A DNA stretch of 64,000 nt from Streptomyces globisporus (GTDB taxonomy: Bacteria > Actinomycetota > Actinomycetes > Streptomycetales > Streptomycetaceae): NCBI GenBank assembly GCA_014649555.1, contig BMTG01000001.1, forward strand, positions 1,054,001 to 1,118,000, read 5' to 3'. Below are positions 53,333-62,875 of this stretch, piece by piece. Positions within the stretch are counted from its first letter, which is position 1, and each line of letters starts with the position of its first letter. The translations under genes and the position numbers were made by a program. The notes under the pieces were generated by a model. That model did not search any database. It had not been told where the DNA came from and saw nothing but the letters and a program-made list of their open reading frames with translations.

Positions 53333-54595
53333 CTACTTCGCGGCGGCGTCGGCCGCACGCACCAGCGCGTCCTTCGTCACCGCTCCGACGTACACCGAGC
53401 CGTCGTCCGTCAGCAGGGCGTTGACCAGGCGTGTCTTGAAGACCGTGCCCGAGCCGAACTTCCCGGTGACCTTGTCGCCGAGCGCGTCGAGGAAGCCCTG
53501 CGCCTCGGCCGGCATGTCGTCCGAGCCCGCCTCGGGCAGGCCCTTGCCGCCGGGGGCCTTGATCTCGGCAATCGAGGTCCAGCCCTTCCCGATGACGTTG
53601 AAGCCGCCCTCGCCCGCGAGTCCGTCCAGCTCGGCCAGCTGTCCGGGCAGCGCCTTCTGCGCCGCGCCGCGCTCGTCCTTGCCGGTCTCCAGCTCGTCGG
53701 CTTCGGTCACCTTGGCGCCCTTGGGCGGGGTGAAGGCGAACGTGGACGCGGCGGGCTTGGCGAAGTCGACCTTGGTGAACCCGGCGTCGACCACGGCCTT
53801 GCCGCCGCTCGCCGCGGACAGGGTGAACTTCAGCGGTACGCCGTTCTCGGCGTCCACGGCGATCCGGACCGAGCCGATCGTCGAGCCGGACTGCTTCGGC
53901 TTGATCAGCAGCTGGTACGCGTCCCGCCCGGCGACCTGCGCCGTGCCGTCCACGGTCACCGAGGTGGTGTCCCCGGCCGCCGCGAGCGCCTTCTCGGCGA
54001 AGTCCTTCGGGGTGGCCGCAGCGCCCTCGGCCCCCTTCGGGGCCTTCTCCGCGTGCCCGCCGCCGTCCCGGCCCTCGGGCGCCTCGGCGTGGTAGACCTC
54101 GTCGGACTTACTGTCGTACGCCCAGACCTCGCCCTGGTTGTGGATGACGCTGTACTCGGACGCGTCGCCCAGGACGGAGAGCTTCTGCCGCTCCGGGCCG
54201 TCGGCGGCCACCCGCAGCGTGTGCGTGCCGGAGGTCAGCTCCATGAGCTTGTCCTGCGGGGCCGCCGCGCCGCCGTCCTTGTCGCCGCCCCGGCCCTCGT
54301 CGCCCGGGACGAGCGAGCCCGCGAGGCCGTCGAGGGGCAGGCCCAGGTCGGTGCTGATCTTGAACGTGCCGGAGAGCTGCTCCTCGTCGGAAGCGGCGAT
54401 CTTCTCGATGAGTTCCTGCGCGCTGATCTTCGGCAGGTCCGGGTCGCCCGAGCTTGCGAGCGCCGGGACGAGTCCGATGGTCGCGGCCGCCACCCCCGCG
54501 ACCGCGACGGGGACGATGTAGCGCGCCGTCTTCCGGCGGCCCACGACAGTGCTCGTGGCCTCGCCGGTGGTCTCTGCGCTGTCGTTCGGTGCCAT
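53333..54595 (-). CDS. Membrane-anchored LolA/RseB-like protein (DUF2092)
   Basis: A 420-residue protein exposed outside the membrane. A short cytosolic start and one helix (about 27-48, YIVPVAVAGVAAATIGLVPALAS) anchor it. The remainder is the LolA/LppX/RseB-like beta-barrel: ELIEKIAASDEEQLSGTFKISTDLG, LRVAADGPERQKLSVLGDASEYSVIHNQGEVWAYDS, YQLLIKPKQSGSTIGSVRIAVDAENGVPLKF. Such folds bind lipids or sense envelope stress. Start ATG 54595, with GGAGG 12 bases upstream. Adjacent to an exporter pair; joint work on a lipid-like substrate is possible but a strong terminator lies between. Confidence 0.88.
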   Translation of the reverse strand: MAPNDSAETTGEATSTVVGRRKTARYIVPVAVAGVAAATIGLVPALASSGDPDLPKISAQELIEKIAASDEEQLSGTFKISTDLGLPLDGLAGSLVPGDEGRGGDKDGGAAAPQDKLMELTSGTHTLRVAADGPERQKLSVLGDASEYSVIHNQGEVWAYDSKSDEVYHAEAPEGRDGGGHAEKAPKGAEGAAATPKDFAEKALAAAGDTTSVTVDGTAQVAGRDAYQLLIKPKQSGSTIGSVRIAVDAENGVPLKFTLSAASGGKAVVDAGFTKVDFAKPAASTFAFTPPKGAKVTEADELETGKDERGAAQKALPGQLAELDGLAGEGGFNVIGKGWTSIAEIKAPGGKGLPEAGSDDMPAEAQGFLDALGDKVTGKFGSGTVFKTRLVNALLTDDGSVYVGAVTKDALVRAADAAAK

Positions 54596-54819
54596 GGTGT
54601 GCCCTACCTCCGTGGTCGGCGGCTTCCGTTGATAACCATCTGACCAAATCGGGCGGTTCGAAGCGTCAGCCCGGGGAATCAACTCCGCCTACTGCTCCGG
54701 TATGACAACCGAAGGGGGCGTGTACGCCATCCCGTAGGGGTGGGCCGGCCCGTGACACCGCGTGGTGGGGCCCCGGTGACACCGCGTCAACCGGCGGCGG
54801 GCACGACAGACCTCAGGCC

Positions 54820-55830
54820 TCAGCCCGCGCGGTGCACCACCGCGTCGCACAGCTCCTCCAGCGCCGCCTTCGCGTACCCCTCGGGCAGCGGGGCCAGCGT
54901 GGCGCGTGCCTCCTGGGCGTAGCGCACGGTGTCCTGGCGGGCCTGCTCCAGCGCCGGGTGGGCGCGCAGCCGGCGCAGCACCTCGGCCAGGGCGTCGTCG
55001 CTGCTCAGGTCACCGTCGAGCAGCTCGACGAGCTCCAGGTCGTCGGGCTTGCCGTCGGCCGCCGCCTGGGCGCGCAGCCGCAGGACCGGGAGCGTCGGGA
55101 TGCCCTCGCGCAGGTCGGTGCCGGGGGTCTTGCCGGACTCGTGGGAGTCGGAGGCGATGTCGAGGACGTCGTCGGCGAGCTGGAAGGCGATGCCGAGCCG
55201 TTCCCCGTACTGGGTGAGGACGTCCACGGTCCGCTCGTCGGCGCCGGACATCATCGCCCCGAACCGGCCGGAGACGGCGACCAGCGAGCCGGTCTTGCCG
55301 CTGAGCACGTCCAGGTAGTGGTCGACCGGGTCGCGGCCGTCGCGCGGGCCCGCGGTCTCCAGGATCTGGCCGGTGACGAGGCGCTCGAAGGCCTCGGCCT
55401 GGATGCGGACGGCCTCGGGGCCGAGGTCGGCCAGGATGTGGGAGGCGCGGGCGAAGAGGAAGTCGCCGGTGAGGACGGCGACCGAGTTGCCCCAGCGGGT
55501 GTTGGCGCTGGGCACCCCGCGCCGCACGTCGGCCTCGTCCATCACGTCGTCGTGGTAGAGCGTGGCCAGATGGGTCAGCTCGACGACGACGGCCGAGGGA
55601 ACGACTCCCGGCGCGTCGGGATCCCCGAACTGTGACGCGAGCATGACCAGCAAGGGACGGAACCTCTTGCCTCCCGCGCGCACCAGGTGCTGCGCGGCGT
55701 CCGTGATGAAGGGGACGTCGCACTTGGTGGCTTCGAGCAGCCCTGCCTCGACAGCGGCCAGGCCCGACTGGACATCGGCCTCAAGAGCCTGGTCCCGCAC
55801 GTGCAGTCCGAACGGCCCGACGACGGTCAC
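54820..55830 (-). CDS. Long-chain polyprenyl diphosphate synthase
   Basis: A 336-residue all-trans prenyltransferase that extends farnesyl or geranylgeranyl diphosphate with isopentenyl diphosphate. The first aspartate-rich motif is DDVMDEAD (Asp94, Asp95, Asp98) and the second DDVLDIASD; GGKRFRP near 54-60 binds substrate diphosphate. The residues before the first motif (THLATLYH) are small, consistent with a long product such as the side chain of menaquinone-9, but chain length cannot be read with certainty. GTG start with AGGAG eight bases upstream. Divergent from the peptide transporter. Supplies the quinone used by complex I (inference). Confidence 0.92.
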   Translation of the reverse strand: MTVVGPFGLHVRDQALEADVQSGLAAVEAGLLEATKCDVPFITDAAQHLVRAGGKRFRPLLVMLASQFGDPDAPGVVPSAVVVELTHLATLYHDDVMDEADVRRGVPSANTRWGNSVAVLTGDFLFARASHILADLGPEAVRIQAEAFERLVTGQILETAGPRDGRDPVDHYLDVLSGKTGSLVAVSGRFGAMMSGADERTVDVLTQYGERLGIAFQLADDVLDIASDSHESGKTPGTDLREGIPTLPVLRLRAQAAADGKPDDLELVELLDGDLSSDDALAEVLRRLRAHPALEQARQDTVRYAQEARATLAPLPEGYAKAALEELCDAVVHRAG

Positions 55831-55989
55831 GGGGACATCTCCTGTCTGCTGACGATCACACGCAATGTCGATGTGTCGCTGTCTCTCGAATCAACTTCAG
55901 CGTATCCGGTCCTCTATGGATCACCGTGGGCGGCTTCCCATGACCGCCGGTATGTTCGGGATCAGCTCATACGATCAGGAGTCTCCGCT

Positions 55990-57489
55990 TTGTCCCACAG
56001 CACCGCGGCCACCGAGCCGGCCCAGCCACCGCCCGAGGACGACCGCGCCTTCTTCGGCCAGCCACGGGGTCTGATGACCCTGTCCGGCCTGGAGGTCTGG
56101 GAACGGTTCTCGTTCCTGGGCATGCAGGCCATCCTGGTGCTGTTCTTCGCCGACACCGTGGCGAACGGCGGCATGGGCATGGACCCCGGCACCGCGGCGT
56201 CCGTCTCCGCCGCCTACGGGACGCTGGTCTATCTGGTCTCCGTGGCGGGCGGCTGGCTGGCCGACCGGATCCTCGGCTCGTACCGGGCCGTGCTCTACGG
56301 CGGCATCCTCATCGCCTGCGGCCACTACTCCATGGCCGTCCCCACCGACGCCATGACCTGGGTGGGCCTCGGCCTGATCAGCGCCGGAACGGGCCTGCTC
56401 AAGCCCAATGTGGCCTCCATGGTCGGCAAGCTCTACCGCACCGACGACGAACGGCGCGACGCCGGCTTCGCCCTCTACTACATGGGCATCAACATCGGCG
56501 CGTTCGCCGGACCGCTGATCACCGGCTGGCTCGGCGAGCACTGGAGCTGGCACTGGGGCTTCTCGGCCGCCGCGATCGGCATGACCTTCGGCCTGATCCA
56601 GTACGTCGCGGGCCGCCGTCACCTGGTCGGCCGCAAGGAGGGCGCGGAATTCGCGCTGGCCCCCGACGCCATGCGGCGGGCGGTGCGCCTGATCATCGGC
56701 GGGGCCGTCGCGGTAGCCCTCGTGGCCACCGTTCTGGCGCTGGTCGGATGGCTGACCATCGACCGGTTCGTGGACGTGCTGACGGTGATCTCGATCATCG
56801 CCCCGATCGCCTACTTCGTGGTGATGTTCAAGAGCCCCCGGGTCACCGCCGAGGAACGCGGCAGGCTGCGGCCGTACGTCGTGCTCTTCCTGGGTTCGGT
56901 CTTCTTCAACTTCATCCTCTTCCAGGCCTACTCGACGATGATCCTGCTGGCGTCGACCAACGCCCGGACCGAGATCTTCGGCTTCACCTTCCCGGCCAGC
57001 TGGTACGCCTCCGCGCTCGGCGCCTTCGAGGTGGCGCTCGCACCGGTGGTGGCCGCCACCTGGGTGCGGATGGGCCGCCGCCAGCCGCACGCCTCCAACA
57101 AGATCGCCTTCGGTGTGATCCTCGGCGGACTGTCGTTCCTGCTGATGGTGCTGCCGACCTCCGGGCACGCGGACGACACCTACAAGATGGCCGTCTGGTG
57201 GATCGTCGGCTCCTACCTGCTGCTCGGCCTCGGCGACGTCCTGCTGGAGACCTCCGGCCTCTCGGCCAGCAGCAAGCTCGCCCCGAAGGCGTTCGCCAGC
57301 CAGACCATGGCCCTGTGGTTCCTCTCCCTTGCCGTCGCCAACGGCATCCAGGCCCAGACCGTGAAGCTGTACGGCGAGGTCTCCAACCCCGCGTACTTCG
57401 GCGTCAACGGGGCGATCGCGGTGGCGGCCGGTGTGGCGATGATCCTGGCCGCGCCCTGGCTGAAGCGCACGATGCACCCCGTCCACTGA
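55990..57489 (+). CDS. Proton-dependent oligopeptide transporter (POT/PTR2)
   Basis: A 499-residue transporter with 12-14 membrane helices that imports di- and tripeptides with protons. Family signatures: GLEVWERFSFLGMQAILVLFF (the ExxER-like WERFSF) and YYMGINIGAFAGPLITGWLGE (PTR2 motif). The start is a TTG at 55990: AGGAG lies eight bases upstream, and no ATG or GTG in frame is nearby; earlier in-frame starts would run through the divergent promoter. Followed after 41 bases by a CocE/S15-type hydrolase, so uptake and intracellular peptide or ester hydrolysis may be coupled. Confidence 0.93.
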   Translation: MSHSTAATEPAQPPPEDDRAFFGQPRGLMTLSGLEVWERFSFLGMQAILVLFFADTVANGGMGMDPGTAASVSAAYGTLVYLVSVAGGWLADRILGSYRAVLYGGILIACGHYSMAVPTDAMTWVGLGLISAGTGLLKPNVASMVGKLYRTDDERRDAGFALYYMGINIGAFAGPLITGWLGEHWSWHWGFSAAAIGMTFGLIQYVAGRRHLVGRKEGAEFALAPDAMRRAVRLIIGGAVAVALVATVLALVGWLTIDRFVDVLTVISIIAPIAYFVVMFKSPRVTAEERGRLRPYVVLFLGSVFFNFILFQAYSTMILLASTNARTEIFGFTFPASWYASALGAFEVALAPVVAATWVRMGRRQPHASNKIAFGVILGGLSFLLMVLPTSGHADDTYKMAVWWIVGSYLLLGLGDVLLETSGLSASSKLAPKAFASQTMALWFLSLAVANGIQAQTVKLYGEVSNPAYFGVNGAIAVAAGVAMILAAPWLKRTMHPVH

Positions 57490-57530
57490 CCCGTACGCCT
57501 CACGCACCCCGTCCCCCACCGAGGTGACCC

Positions 57531-59525
57531 ATGAACATCACGACCGAGTTCCCGTACGAGACGACCCACGAGGACGTCCGGATCCCGCTGTCCGACGGCA
57601 CCCGGCTCTACGCCCGGATCTGGCGGCCGCTGACCGACGAACCGGTCCCCGCCCTGCTGGAGTACCTGCCCTACCGGCTGAGCGACTGGACGGCGCCGCG
57701 CGACTGGCAGCGCCACCCCTGGTACGCGGGCCACGGCTACGCCTCCGTACGGGTCGACGTCCGGGGGCACGGCAACAGCGAGGGGCTGCCGGGCGACGAG
57801 TACGACGCGCAGGAGCTGGCCGACGGGGTCGCCGTCATCCACTGGCTGGCCCAGCAGGAGTGGTGCTCGGGCCGGGTCGGGATGTTCGGGATCTCCTGGG
57901 GCGGCTTCAACTCGCTCCAGATCGCCGCGCTCGCCCCCGAGCCGCTGAAGGCGATCGTCACCGTCTGCTCGGCCGACGACCGCTACGACAACGACGTGCA
58001 CTACATGGGCGGCTCGGTCCTCGCCGTGGACATGCACGCCTGGGCGGCCACCATGCTCGCCTTCGTCTGCCGCCCGCCCGACCCGGCGCAGGTCGGCGAC
58101 GACTGGAAGGAGATGTGGCGGAAGCGGCTGGAGGCCGTCGAGCCCTTCAGTCACACCTGGCTCGCCCACCAGAGCCGCGACGCCTACTGGAAGCACGGCA
58201 GCGTCTGCGAGGACTACGGCGCGATCAAGGCGAGCGTCCTCGCGGTCGGCGGCTGGCACGACCCGTACCGGGACACCGTCCTGCGGCTCGTCGAGCACCT
58301 CGATCCCGGGCAGGTGCGCGGGATCATCGGGCCGTGGTCGCACCAGTACCCGGACCGGGGGCTGCCGCCGGGGCCCGCGATCGGCTTCCTCCAGGAGACG
58401 CTGCGCTGGTGGGACCAGCACCTCAAGGGCAAGGAGACGGGCGTGATGCGGGAGCCGCTGCTGCGGTCCTGGATCAGCGGCTCGCACCCGCCCGCCACGG
58501 TGTACGAGACGCTGCCCGGACGCTGGGTCGGGGACGCGTCCTGGCCCTCGGAGAACGTGAACCCGATGGCGTACGCCCTCCAGGGCGGCGAGCGGATCGT
58601 CGCCTCGCCGCAGCAGACCGGCCTGGACGCGGGCCGATTCTTCCCGTTCGGCAACGAGGCGGACCTGCCGCCCGACCAGCGGGACGAGGACGCCAAGTCG
58701 GTCTCCTTCGAATTTCCCGTCACCGACGCGCCGATCGAGATCCTCGGCCGCCCCCGGGTGAAGCTCCGCATCCGCATGGACGCGACCCGCGGCCAGGCCA
58801 TCGCCCGGCTCTGCGACGTCGCCCCCGACGGTGCCTCGACGCTCGTCACCCGGGGCGTCCTCAACCTCGCCGCCCGCAACGGCCGCGACCGCGCCGACGA
58901 CTGGACACCCGGCGAGAGTGAGGACGTGGTCTTCGACCTCAACGGCATCGGGCACACCTTCCCGCCCGGCCACCGCATCCGGATCGCGATCTCCTCCGCG
59001 TACTGGCCCTGGATCTGGCCCCAGGCCGGCTCGGCGGGCTTCACCCTGGACGCCGACGGGAGCTTCGTCGAGCTGCCGGTGCGCCGCCACACCGAGGACC
59101 CGGCGATCACCTTCGGCGAACCGGAACAGTCCGAACCGCTCGGCGTGGTCTACCCGGTCACCCTGGAGGAGCCCCGCCCCGAACGCCTCGTCGTCCGCGA
59201 TGTCGCCAAGGGCGAATGGCGCCTGGAGGTCGACCCCCGCTACGGCGGTACGCGCGTCTACCCCGACGGTCTCGAATTCACCGAGGACGCCCTGGAGACG
59301 TACACGATCCAGCAGGACGACCCGCTCTCCGCACGGACCCGCAGTGACTGGACGATCCGGCTGCACCGGCCGGAGGCGGCGTGGGACGTGGGGATCGAGA
59401 CCCGCTCCGAGATCACCGCCGACGAGCACGACTTCATCACCTCCGACGAGGTGATCTGCAAGGACGGCGAGGAAATCGTCTTCCACCGCACCTGGGAGAA
59501 GCGCATCCCGCGCACCGCGGGCTGA
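57531..59525 (+). CDS. CocE/NonD-family hydrolase (X-Pro dipeptidyl-peptidase-like)
   Basis: A 664-residue serine hydrolase of the S15/CocE group. The alpha/beta domain (1-340) has VDVRGHGNSEG, nucleophile Ser122 in FGISWGGFNS, Asp in VGGWHDPYRD and His in GPWSHQYP. The C-terminal jelly-roll (about 370-560) matches PepX_C. Members cleave Xaa-Pro dipeptides, cocaine-like esters or glutaryl amides. An unusual extra 100-residue C-terminal segment (LEEPRPERLVVRDVAKGEWRLEVDPRYGG...) follows the jelly-roll. No signal peptide. GAGGTGACCC precedes the ATG. Ends at a strong terminator. Confidence 0.92.
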   Translation: MNITTEFPYETTHEDVRIPLSDGTRLYARIWRPLTDEPVPALLEYLPYRLSDWTAPRDWQRHPWYAGHGYASVRVDVRGHGNSEGLPGDEYDAQELADGVAVIHWLAQQEWCSGRVGMFGISWGGFNSLQIAALAPEPLKAIVTVCSADDRYDNDVHYMGGSVLAVDMHAWAATMLAFVCRPPDPAQVGDDWKEMWRKRLEAVEPFSHTWLAHQSRDAYWKHGSVCEDYGAIKASVLAVGGWHDPYRDTVLRLVEHLDPGQVRGIIGPWSHQYPDRGLPPGPAIGFLQETLRWWDQHLKGKETGVMREPLLRSWISGSHPPATVYETLPGRWVGDASWPSENVNPMAYALQGGERIVASPQQTGLDAGRFFPFGNEADLPPDQRDEDAKSVSFEFPVTDAPIEILGRPRVKLRIRMDATRGQAIARLCDVAPDGASTLVTRGVLNLAARNGRDRADDWTPGESEDVVFDLNGIGHTFPPGHRIRIAISSAYWPWIWPQAGSAGFTLDADGSFVELPVRRHTEDPAITFGEPEQSEPLGVVYPVTLEEPRPERLVVRDVAKGEWRLEVDPRYGGTRVYPDGLEFTEDALETYTIQQDDPLSARTRSDWTIRLHRPEAAWDVGIETRSEITADEHDFITSDEVICKDGEEIVFHRTWEKRIPRTAG

Positions 59526-59546
59526 GCGGCTGCCGTGTTTCCGGCT

Positions 59547-59575
59547 CGGTTCCCCCCGGTTTCCGGGGGGAACCG
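59547..59575 (+). terminator. Terminator after the CocE-type gene
   Basis: A perfect 13-bp stem (CGGTTCCCCCCGG 59547-59559, complement 59563-59575) with a 3-base loop, 22 bases past the stop. No T tract. Confidence 0.85.
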
Positions 59576-59696
59576 ACGGTAACCGGTGAACTTTCCGGGC
59601 AATACGCACAGTTGGGGATGGTCAGGGCACTGCCGCTGGGTAGGAGCCCCGACGTAACGTGTCCCCAACGCGACCTGGAAAGCGAGGCAGCACCAC

Positions 59697-60926
59697 ATGC
59701 CCGAGCAGAGCAGCCCGCTCGATCTGGCCGAGGGCGACCCCTTCGGCCCGCACAACCTTCCGTACGGTGTGTTCTCCACCCCCGACCACCCCGACGACCG
59801 CCGGGTCGGCGTCCGCATCGGCAACCACGTCCTGGACGCCGGGGCCGCCGCCCACGCGCTGGGCTCCCCGTACGCGGGGCTGCTGGGCCGGCCGAGCCTG
59901 ACGCCGCTGCTCGCGGCGGGCCGCACCGCCTGGAGCGATGTGCGTCGCGCGCTCACCGCCTGGCTGACCGTCCCCGCCCACCGCGCGGACATCGAGCCGC
60001 TGCTGCACCCGGTGGACGCGGTGATCCTGCACCTGCCGTACGAGGTGGCGGACTACGTCGACTTCTACGCCAGCGAGCAGCACGCCACCAACGTCGGCAG
60101 GATCTTCCGGCCGGACGGTGACGCGCTCACCCCCAACTGGAAGCACCTGCCGATCGGTTACCACGGCCGCTCCGGCACCGTCGTGGTCTCCGGCACCGAC
60201 GTCGTACGCCCCAGCGGCCAGCGCAAGGCCCCCACCGACCCGGCCCCCGTCTTCGGGCCCTCGGTGAAGCTCGACATCGAGGCCGAGGTCGGCTTCGTCG
60301 TCGGCGTCCCCTCCGCGCACGGCACCCCGGTCCCGCTGGCCGACTTCCGCGAGCACGTCTTCGGGCTCTCCCTCCTCAACGACTGGTCCGCGCGCGACCT
60401 CCAGGCCTGGGAGTACGTGCCGCTCGGCCCGTTCCTCGGCAAGTCCTTCGCCACCTCCGTATCGGCGTGGGTCACCCCGCTGGAGGCCCTGGACGCCGCC
60501 CGCACCGCACCCCCGGCCCGGGACGTCCCGCTCCTCCCCTACCTCGACGACGCCGAGGACGAGGAGCCGGGCGGCTTCGACATCCGGATCACCGTCGAGA
60601 TCAACGGCCAGGCCGTCGCCGAGCCGCCGTTCGCCTCGATGTACTGGACGGCGGCCCAGCAGCTCGCCCACATGACGGTCAACGGCGCGTCGCTGCGCAC
60701 CGGCGACCTGTACGGCTCCGGCACGGTCAGCGGCCCCGAGACGCACCAGCGCGGCTCGCTCCTGGAGCTGACCTGGAACGGCCGCGACGCGCTCGAACTG
60801 ACCGAGGGCAAGCGGACGTTCCTGGAGGACGGCGACACGGTCACGCTGACCGCCTGGGCCCCCGGCCCGCACGGCACCCGCGTGGGCCTCGGCGACGTCA
60901 CCGGAAGGATCGTCACCGCGCCATGA
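59697..60926 (+). CDS. fahA: Fumarylacetoacetase
   Basis: A 409-residue enzyme of the last step of tyrosine/homogentisate breakdown, splitting fumarylacetoacetate to fumarate and acetoacetate. YVDFYASEQHATNVGRIFRP holds the metal ligand Asp122 and catalytic His129. KLDIEAEVGFVVG and FGLSLLNDWSARDLQAWEYVPLGPFLGKSF are the conserved metal-site region of the two-domain FAH. Length matches the family. The next gene overlaps by four bases (ATGA). Homogentisate dioxygenase and maleylacetoacetate isomerase are not in the window. Confidence 0.96.
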   Translation: MPEQSSPLDLAEGDPFGPHNLPYGVFSTPDHPDDRRVGVRIGNHVLDAGAAAHALGSPYAGLLGRPSLTPLLAAGRTAWSDVRRALTAWLTVPAHRADIEPLLHPVDAVILHLPYEVADYVDFYASEQHATNVGRIFRPDGDALTPNWKHLPIGYHGRSGTVVVSGTDVVRPSGQRKAPTDPAPVFGPSVKLDIEAEVGFVVGVPSAHGTPVPLADFREHVFGLSLLNDWSARDLQAWEYVPLGPFLGKSFATSVSAWVTPLEALDAARTAPPARDVPLLPYLDDAEDEEPGGFDIRITVEINGQAVAEPPFASMYWTAAQQLAHMTVNGASLRTGDLYGSGTVSGPETHQRGSLLELTWNGRDALELTEGKRTFLEDGDTVTLTAWAPGPHGTRVGLGDVTGRIVTAP

Positions 60927-61636
60927 CGCAGGACGCCTCCGCCCTGACCCTGCCCGAGGAACTGCTCCTGCTGACGCTGGACCCGGAGCGCGGCAAACCG
61001 CTCTGCAACCGCACGTATCTGCGGTACGGCGCGGCGGGAGCGGTCCTCGCCGAGCTGGAGCTCCAGGGCCGGATACGCGAGGAGCGCGGCCGGGTCCAGG
61101 TGGTCAACCCCCTGGACCCGGCCCACCCGCTGCTCGCCTCGCTGCTGAGCACGCTCGACCCGCCCTCCGCCAAGAAGAAGCGCTTCCGCCCGGGGACCAG
61201 CGCCAAGAGCTGGATCCGGCTGTACGGCCGCAACGCCGAGGAACGCCACCTGGACCACCTGGTGGAGCGCGGCCTCCTGCGCCGCGAGACCCGCCGCTTC
61301 CTCGGCGTACTCCCCTACCAGCGCCACTTCCCGGGCGACCCCGACCTGACCGGCGCGACCCGCTTCCGCTTCGGCCAGGCGGAGGATCGGGGCTTCCCGG
61401 ACCAGCGCAGCCGCGCCCTGGCCGGCCTTGTCTCCGCGATGGGCCTGGCCGGCACCCTCACCACCGCCGGCCGCGAGGGCCGCCTGGCGATGAAGACCGT
61501 GCGCCGCGCCCTGTGGTTCGCCTCGGCGGTCCACCACAACGTCCGCCAGAGCCAGTCCAGCGGCGGGAGCGGCGACAGCGGCGGAGGCTGGAGCGACGGG
61601 GGCGGGGGCGGCGGCTGCGGCGGAGGCGGGGACTGA
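60923..61636 (+). CDS. GOLPH3/VPS74-family protein
   Basis: A 237-residue protein of the GPP34 family, named for the eukaryotic Golgi PI4P-binding adaptor. LTLPEELLLLTLDPERGKPL is the characteristic N-terminal helix and LRYGAAGAVLAELELQGRI follows. FPDQRSRALAGLVSAMGL and AMKTVRRAL mark the conserved core. The last 25 residues are a Ser/Asp/Gly tail (QSQSSGGSGDSGGGWSDGG...) with one Cys, probably disordered. Bacterial members are widespread in actinomycetes with no firm function known to me. The ATG overlaps the fumarylacetoacetase stop, so the two are coupled despite no obvious functional link. Confidence 0.92.
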   Translation: MTQDASALTLPEELLLLTLDPERGKPLCNRTYLRYGAAGAVLAELELQGRIREERGRVQVVNPLDPAHPLLASLLSTLDPPSAKKKRFRPGTSAKSWIRLYGRNAEERHLDHLVERGLLRRETRRFLGVLPYQRHFPGDPDLTGATRFRFGQAEDRGFPDQRSRALAGLVSAMGLAGTLTTAGREGRLAMKTVRRALWFASAVHHNVRQSQSSGGSGDSGGGWSDGGGGGGCGGGGD

Positions 61637-61805
61637 GGACGGCCCTGCGCGTTTGGGCGGAGACGCTCCTCGCGGTGGGGACGGGTGCGAACGCGGTTGG
61701 CGGGGTACCCGGGCGACAGCAGCACACATCCGGACGCGACGGTTCCGTCGCGGCACTCCGCATGAACGTGCCGACGCCGACAGGGAAGAGCCAGGTGACC
61801 GCGTC

Positions 61806-62225
61806 ATGAGTACAGCAGGACGGCAGACCCCCACCGCCACCGGCGATGAACCGGTGGGCGTTCTCGTCTCACGTGCCTCGCAGCAGATCTCGGAACTCGT
61901 CCGCGAGGAAATGCAGCTGGCACGTTCGGAGATGGCGGAGAAGGGCAGGCGCTTCGGCAAGGGCGGTGGCCTCTTCGGCGCCGCGGGCTTCGTCGGCATC
62001 CTGGCGGCTCAGGCCCTGGTGGCGACCTGCATCGCGGCACTCGCGCTGGCCCTGCCCCTGTGGGCGGCGGCCCTCATCGTCACGGCGGTGCTGGCCGCGG
62101 TGGCGGGAGCAGCCGCCCTCGCGGGGAAGAAGCAGATCGCCCGCGCCGGAACCCCCGCCCCGGAACAGACCATCGACAGCGTCAAGGCCGATCTGGCCGA
62201 GGTCAAGGAGAGGGCTCACCGATGA
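61806..62225 (+). CDS. Phage-holin-superfamily membrane protein (Phage_holin_3_6-like)
   Basis: A 139-residue protein. A helical N-terminal region (PVGVLVSRASQQISELVREEMQLARSEMAEK) is typical of the actinobacterial 'holin 3_6' group. Two membrane helices follow (about 60-82 and 87-105), then a charged tail. These are cellular envelope proteins, not lysis proteins. It is first of a coupled three-gene set with DUF3618 and DUF4235 proteins, linked by ATGA and GTGA overlaps. The 169 bases upstream hold only its promoter. Confidence 0.9.
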   Translation: MSTAGRQTPTATGDEPVGVLVSRASQQISELVREEMQLARSEMAEKGRRFGKGGGLFGAAGFVGILAAQALVATCIAALALALPLWAAALIVTAVLAAVAGAAALAGKKQIARAGTPAPEQTIDSVKADLAEVKERAHR

Positions 62226-62875
62226 ACGACGAGTCGCAGAACAAGATGGGTTCGCCCACCCCCGAGGAACTGCGCCAGCAGGTCGAGCGCACGCGCGACG
62301 AACTCGGTCAGACCGTCGAGGCATTGGCGGGCAAGGCCGACGTCAAGGCGCAGGCCAAGGAGAAGACCGCGGCGGCGAAGAAGCAGGCCTCCGAGAAGAC
62401 GGCCGAACTGAAGGAGCAGGCCGCGGAGAAGACGGCGGCCGCGAGGGAACAGGCCGCGGAGAAGGCGACGGCGGTGAAGGAACAAGCCGCGGAGAAGTCC
62501 GCCGAGCTCAAGGAGCAGGCCGCCGAGAAGACCGCAGCCGCGAAGGACCAGGCGGCCGAGAAGGCCGCGGCGGTCAGGGAACAGGCCGCAGCCGCCACGG
62601 CCCAGATCCGTGAGAAAGCCGCGCAGGCCGCACAGGCGGTGAAGGACAGGACTCCCGACCCCGTGCAGGAGAAGACCGCGCAGGCCGCCACGCAGGTGCG
62701 CGAAAGCGCGGCCCGGGCCGGGCAGTTCGCAGTGGACCGGACCCCCGGCCCGCTGCTGGAGAAGGCGGACCGGGTCGCGAAGGCCGCCCGCGCCAACCGG
62801 ACGCCGCTCCTCGCGGGCGGTGCGGTGCTGGTCGCCTTCCTGTTGATTCGCCGCGGCCGGGGGCGTAACAAGTGA
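62222..62875 (+). CDS. DUF3618 protein with long amphipathic helical repeats
   Basis: A 217-residue protein. The N-terminal DUF3618 motif (SPTPEELRQQVERTRDELGQTVEALAGKADV) is followed by about ten 11-residue repeats of the pattern AKEQAAEKTAA (residues 45-125), an uninterrupted Ala/Glu/Lys amphipathic helix like LEA or apolipoprotein repeats. A C-terminal membrane helix (PLLAGGAVLVAFLLI) ends in a basic RRGRGRNK tail. Likely lies along the inner membrane or bridges to the wall; possible stress role by analogy with LEA-type repeats. Overlaps both neighbours by four bases. Confidence 0.9.
   Translation: MNDESQNKMGSPTPEELRQQVERTRDELGQTVEALAGKADVKAQAKEKTAAAKKQASEKTAELKEQAAEKTAAAREQAAEKATAVKEQAAEKSAELKEQAAEKTAAAKDQAAEKAAAVREQAAAATAQIREKAAQAAQAVKDRTPDPVQEKTAQAATQVRESAARAGQFAVDRTPGPLLEKADRVAKAARANRTPLLAGGAVLVAFLLIRRGRGRNK

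Noticed and set aside
57213-59609. A 798-codon minus-strand open frame opposite the CocE-type gene
   Set aside because: Composition is that of an antisense shadow (Val/Arg/Gly/Asp rich), lacks recognisable domains and overlaps a well-supported plus-strand gene throughout.
61806-62225. Prophage remnant suggested by the holin-like gene
   Set aside because: No other phage genes or attachment sites; this holin-superfamily type is a chromosomal actinobacterial protein found with DUF3618/DUF4235.
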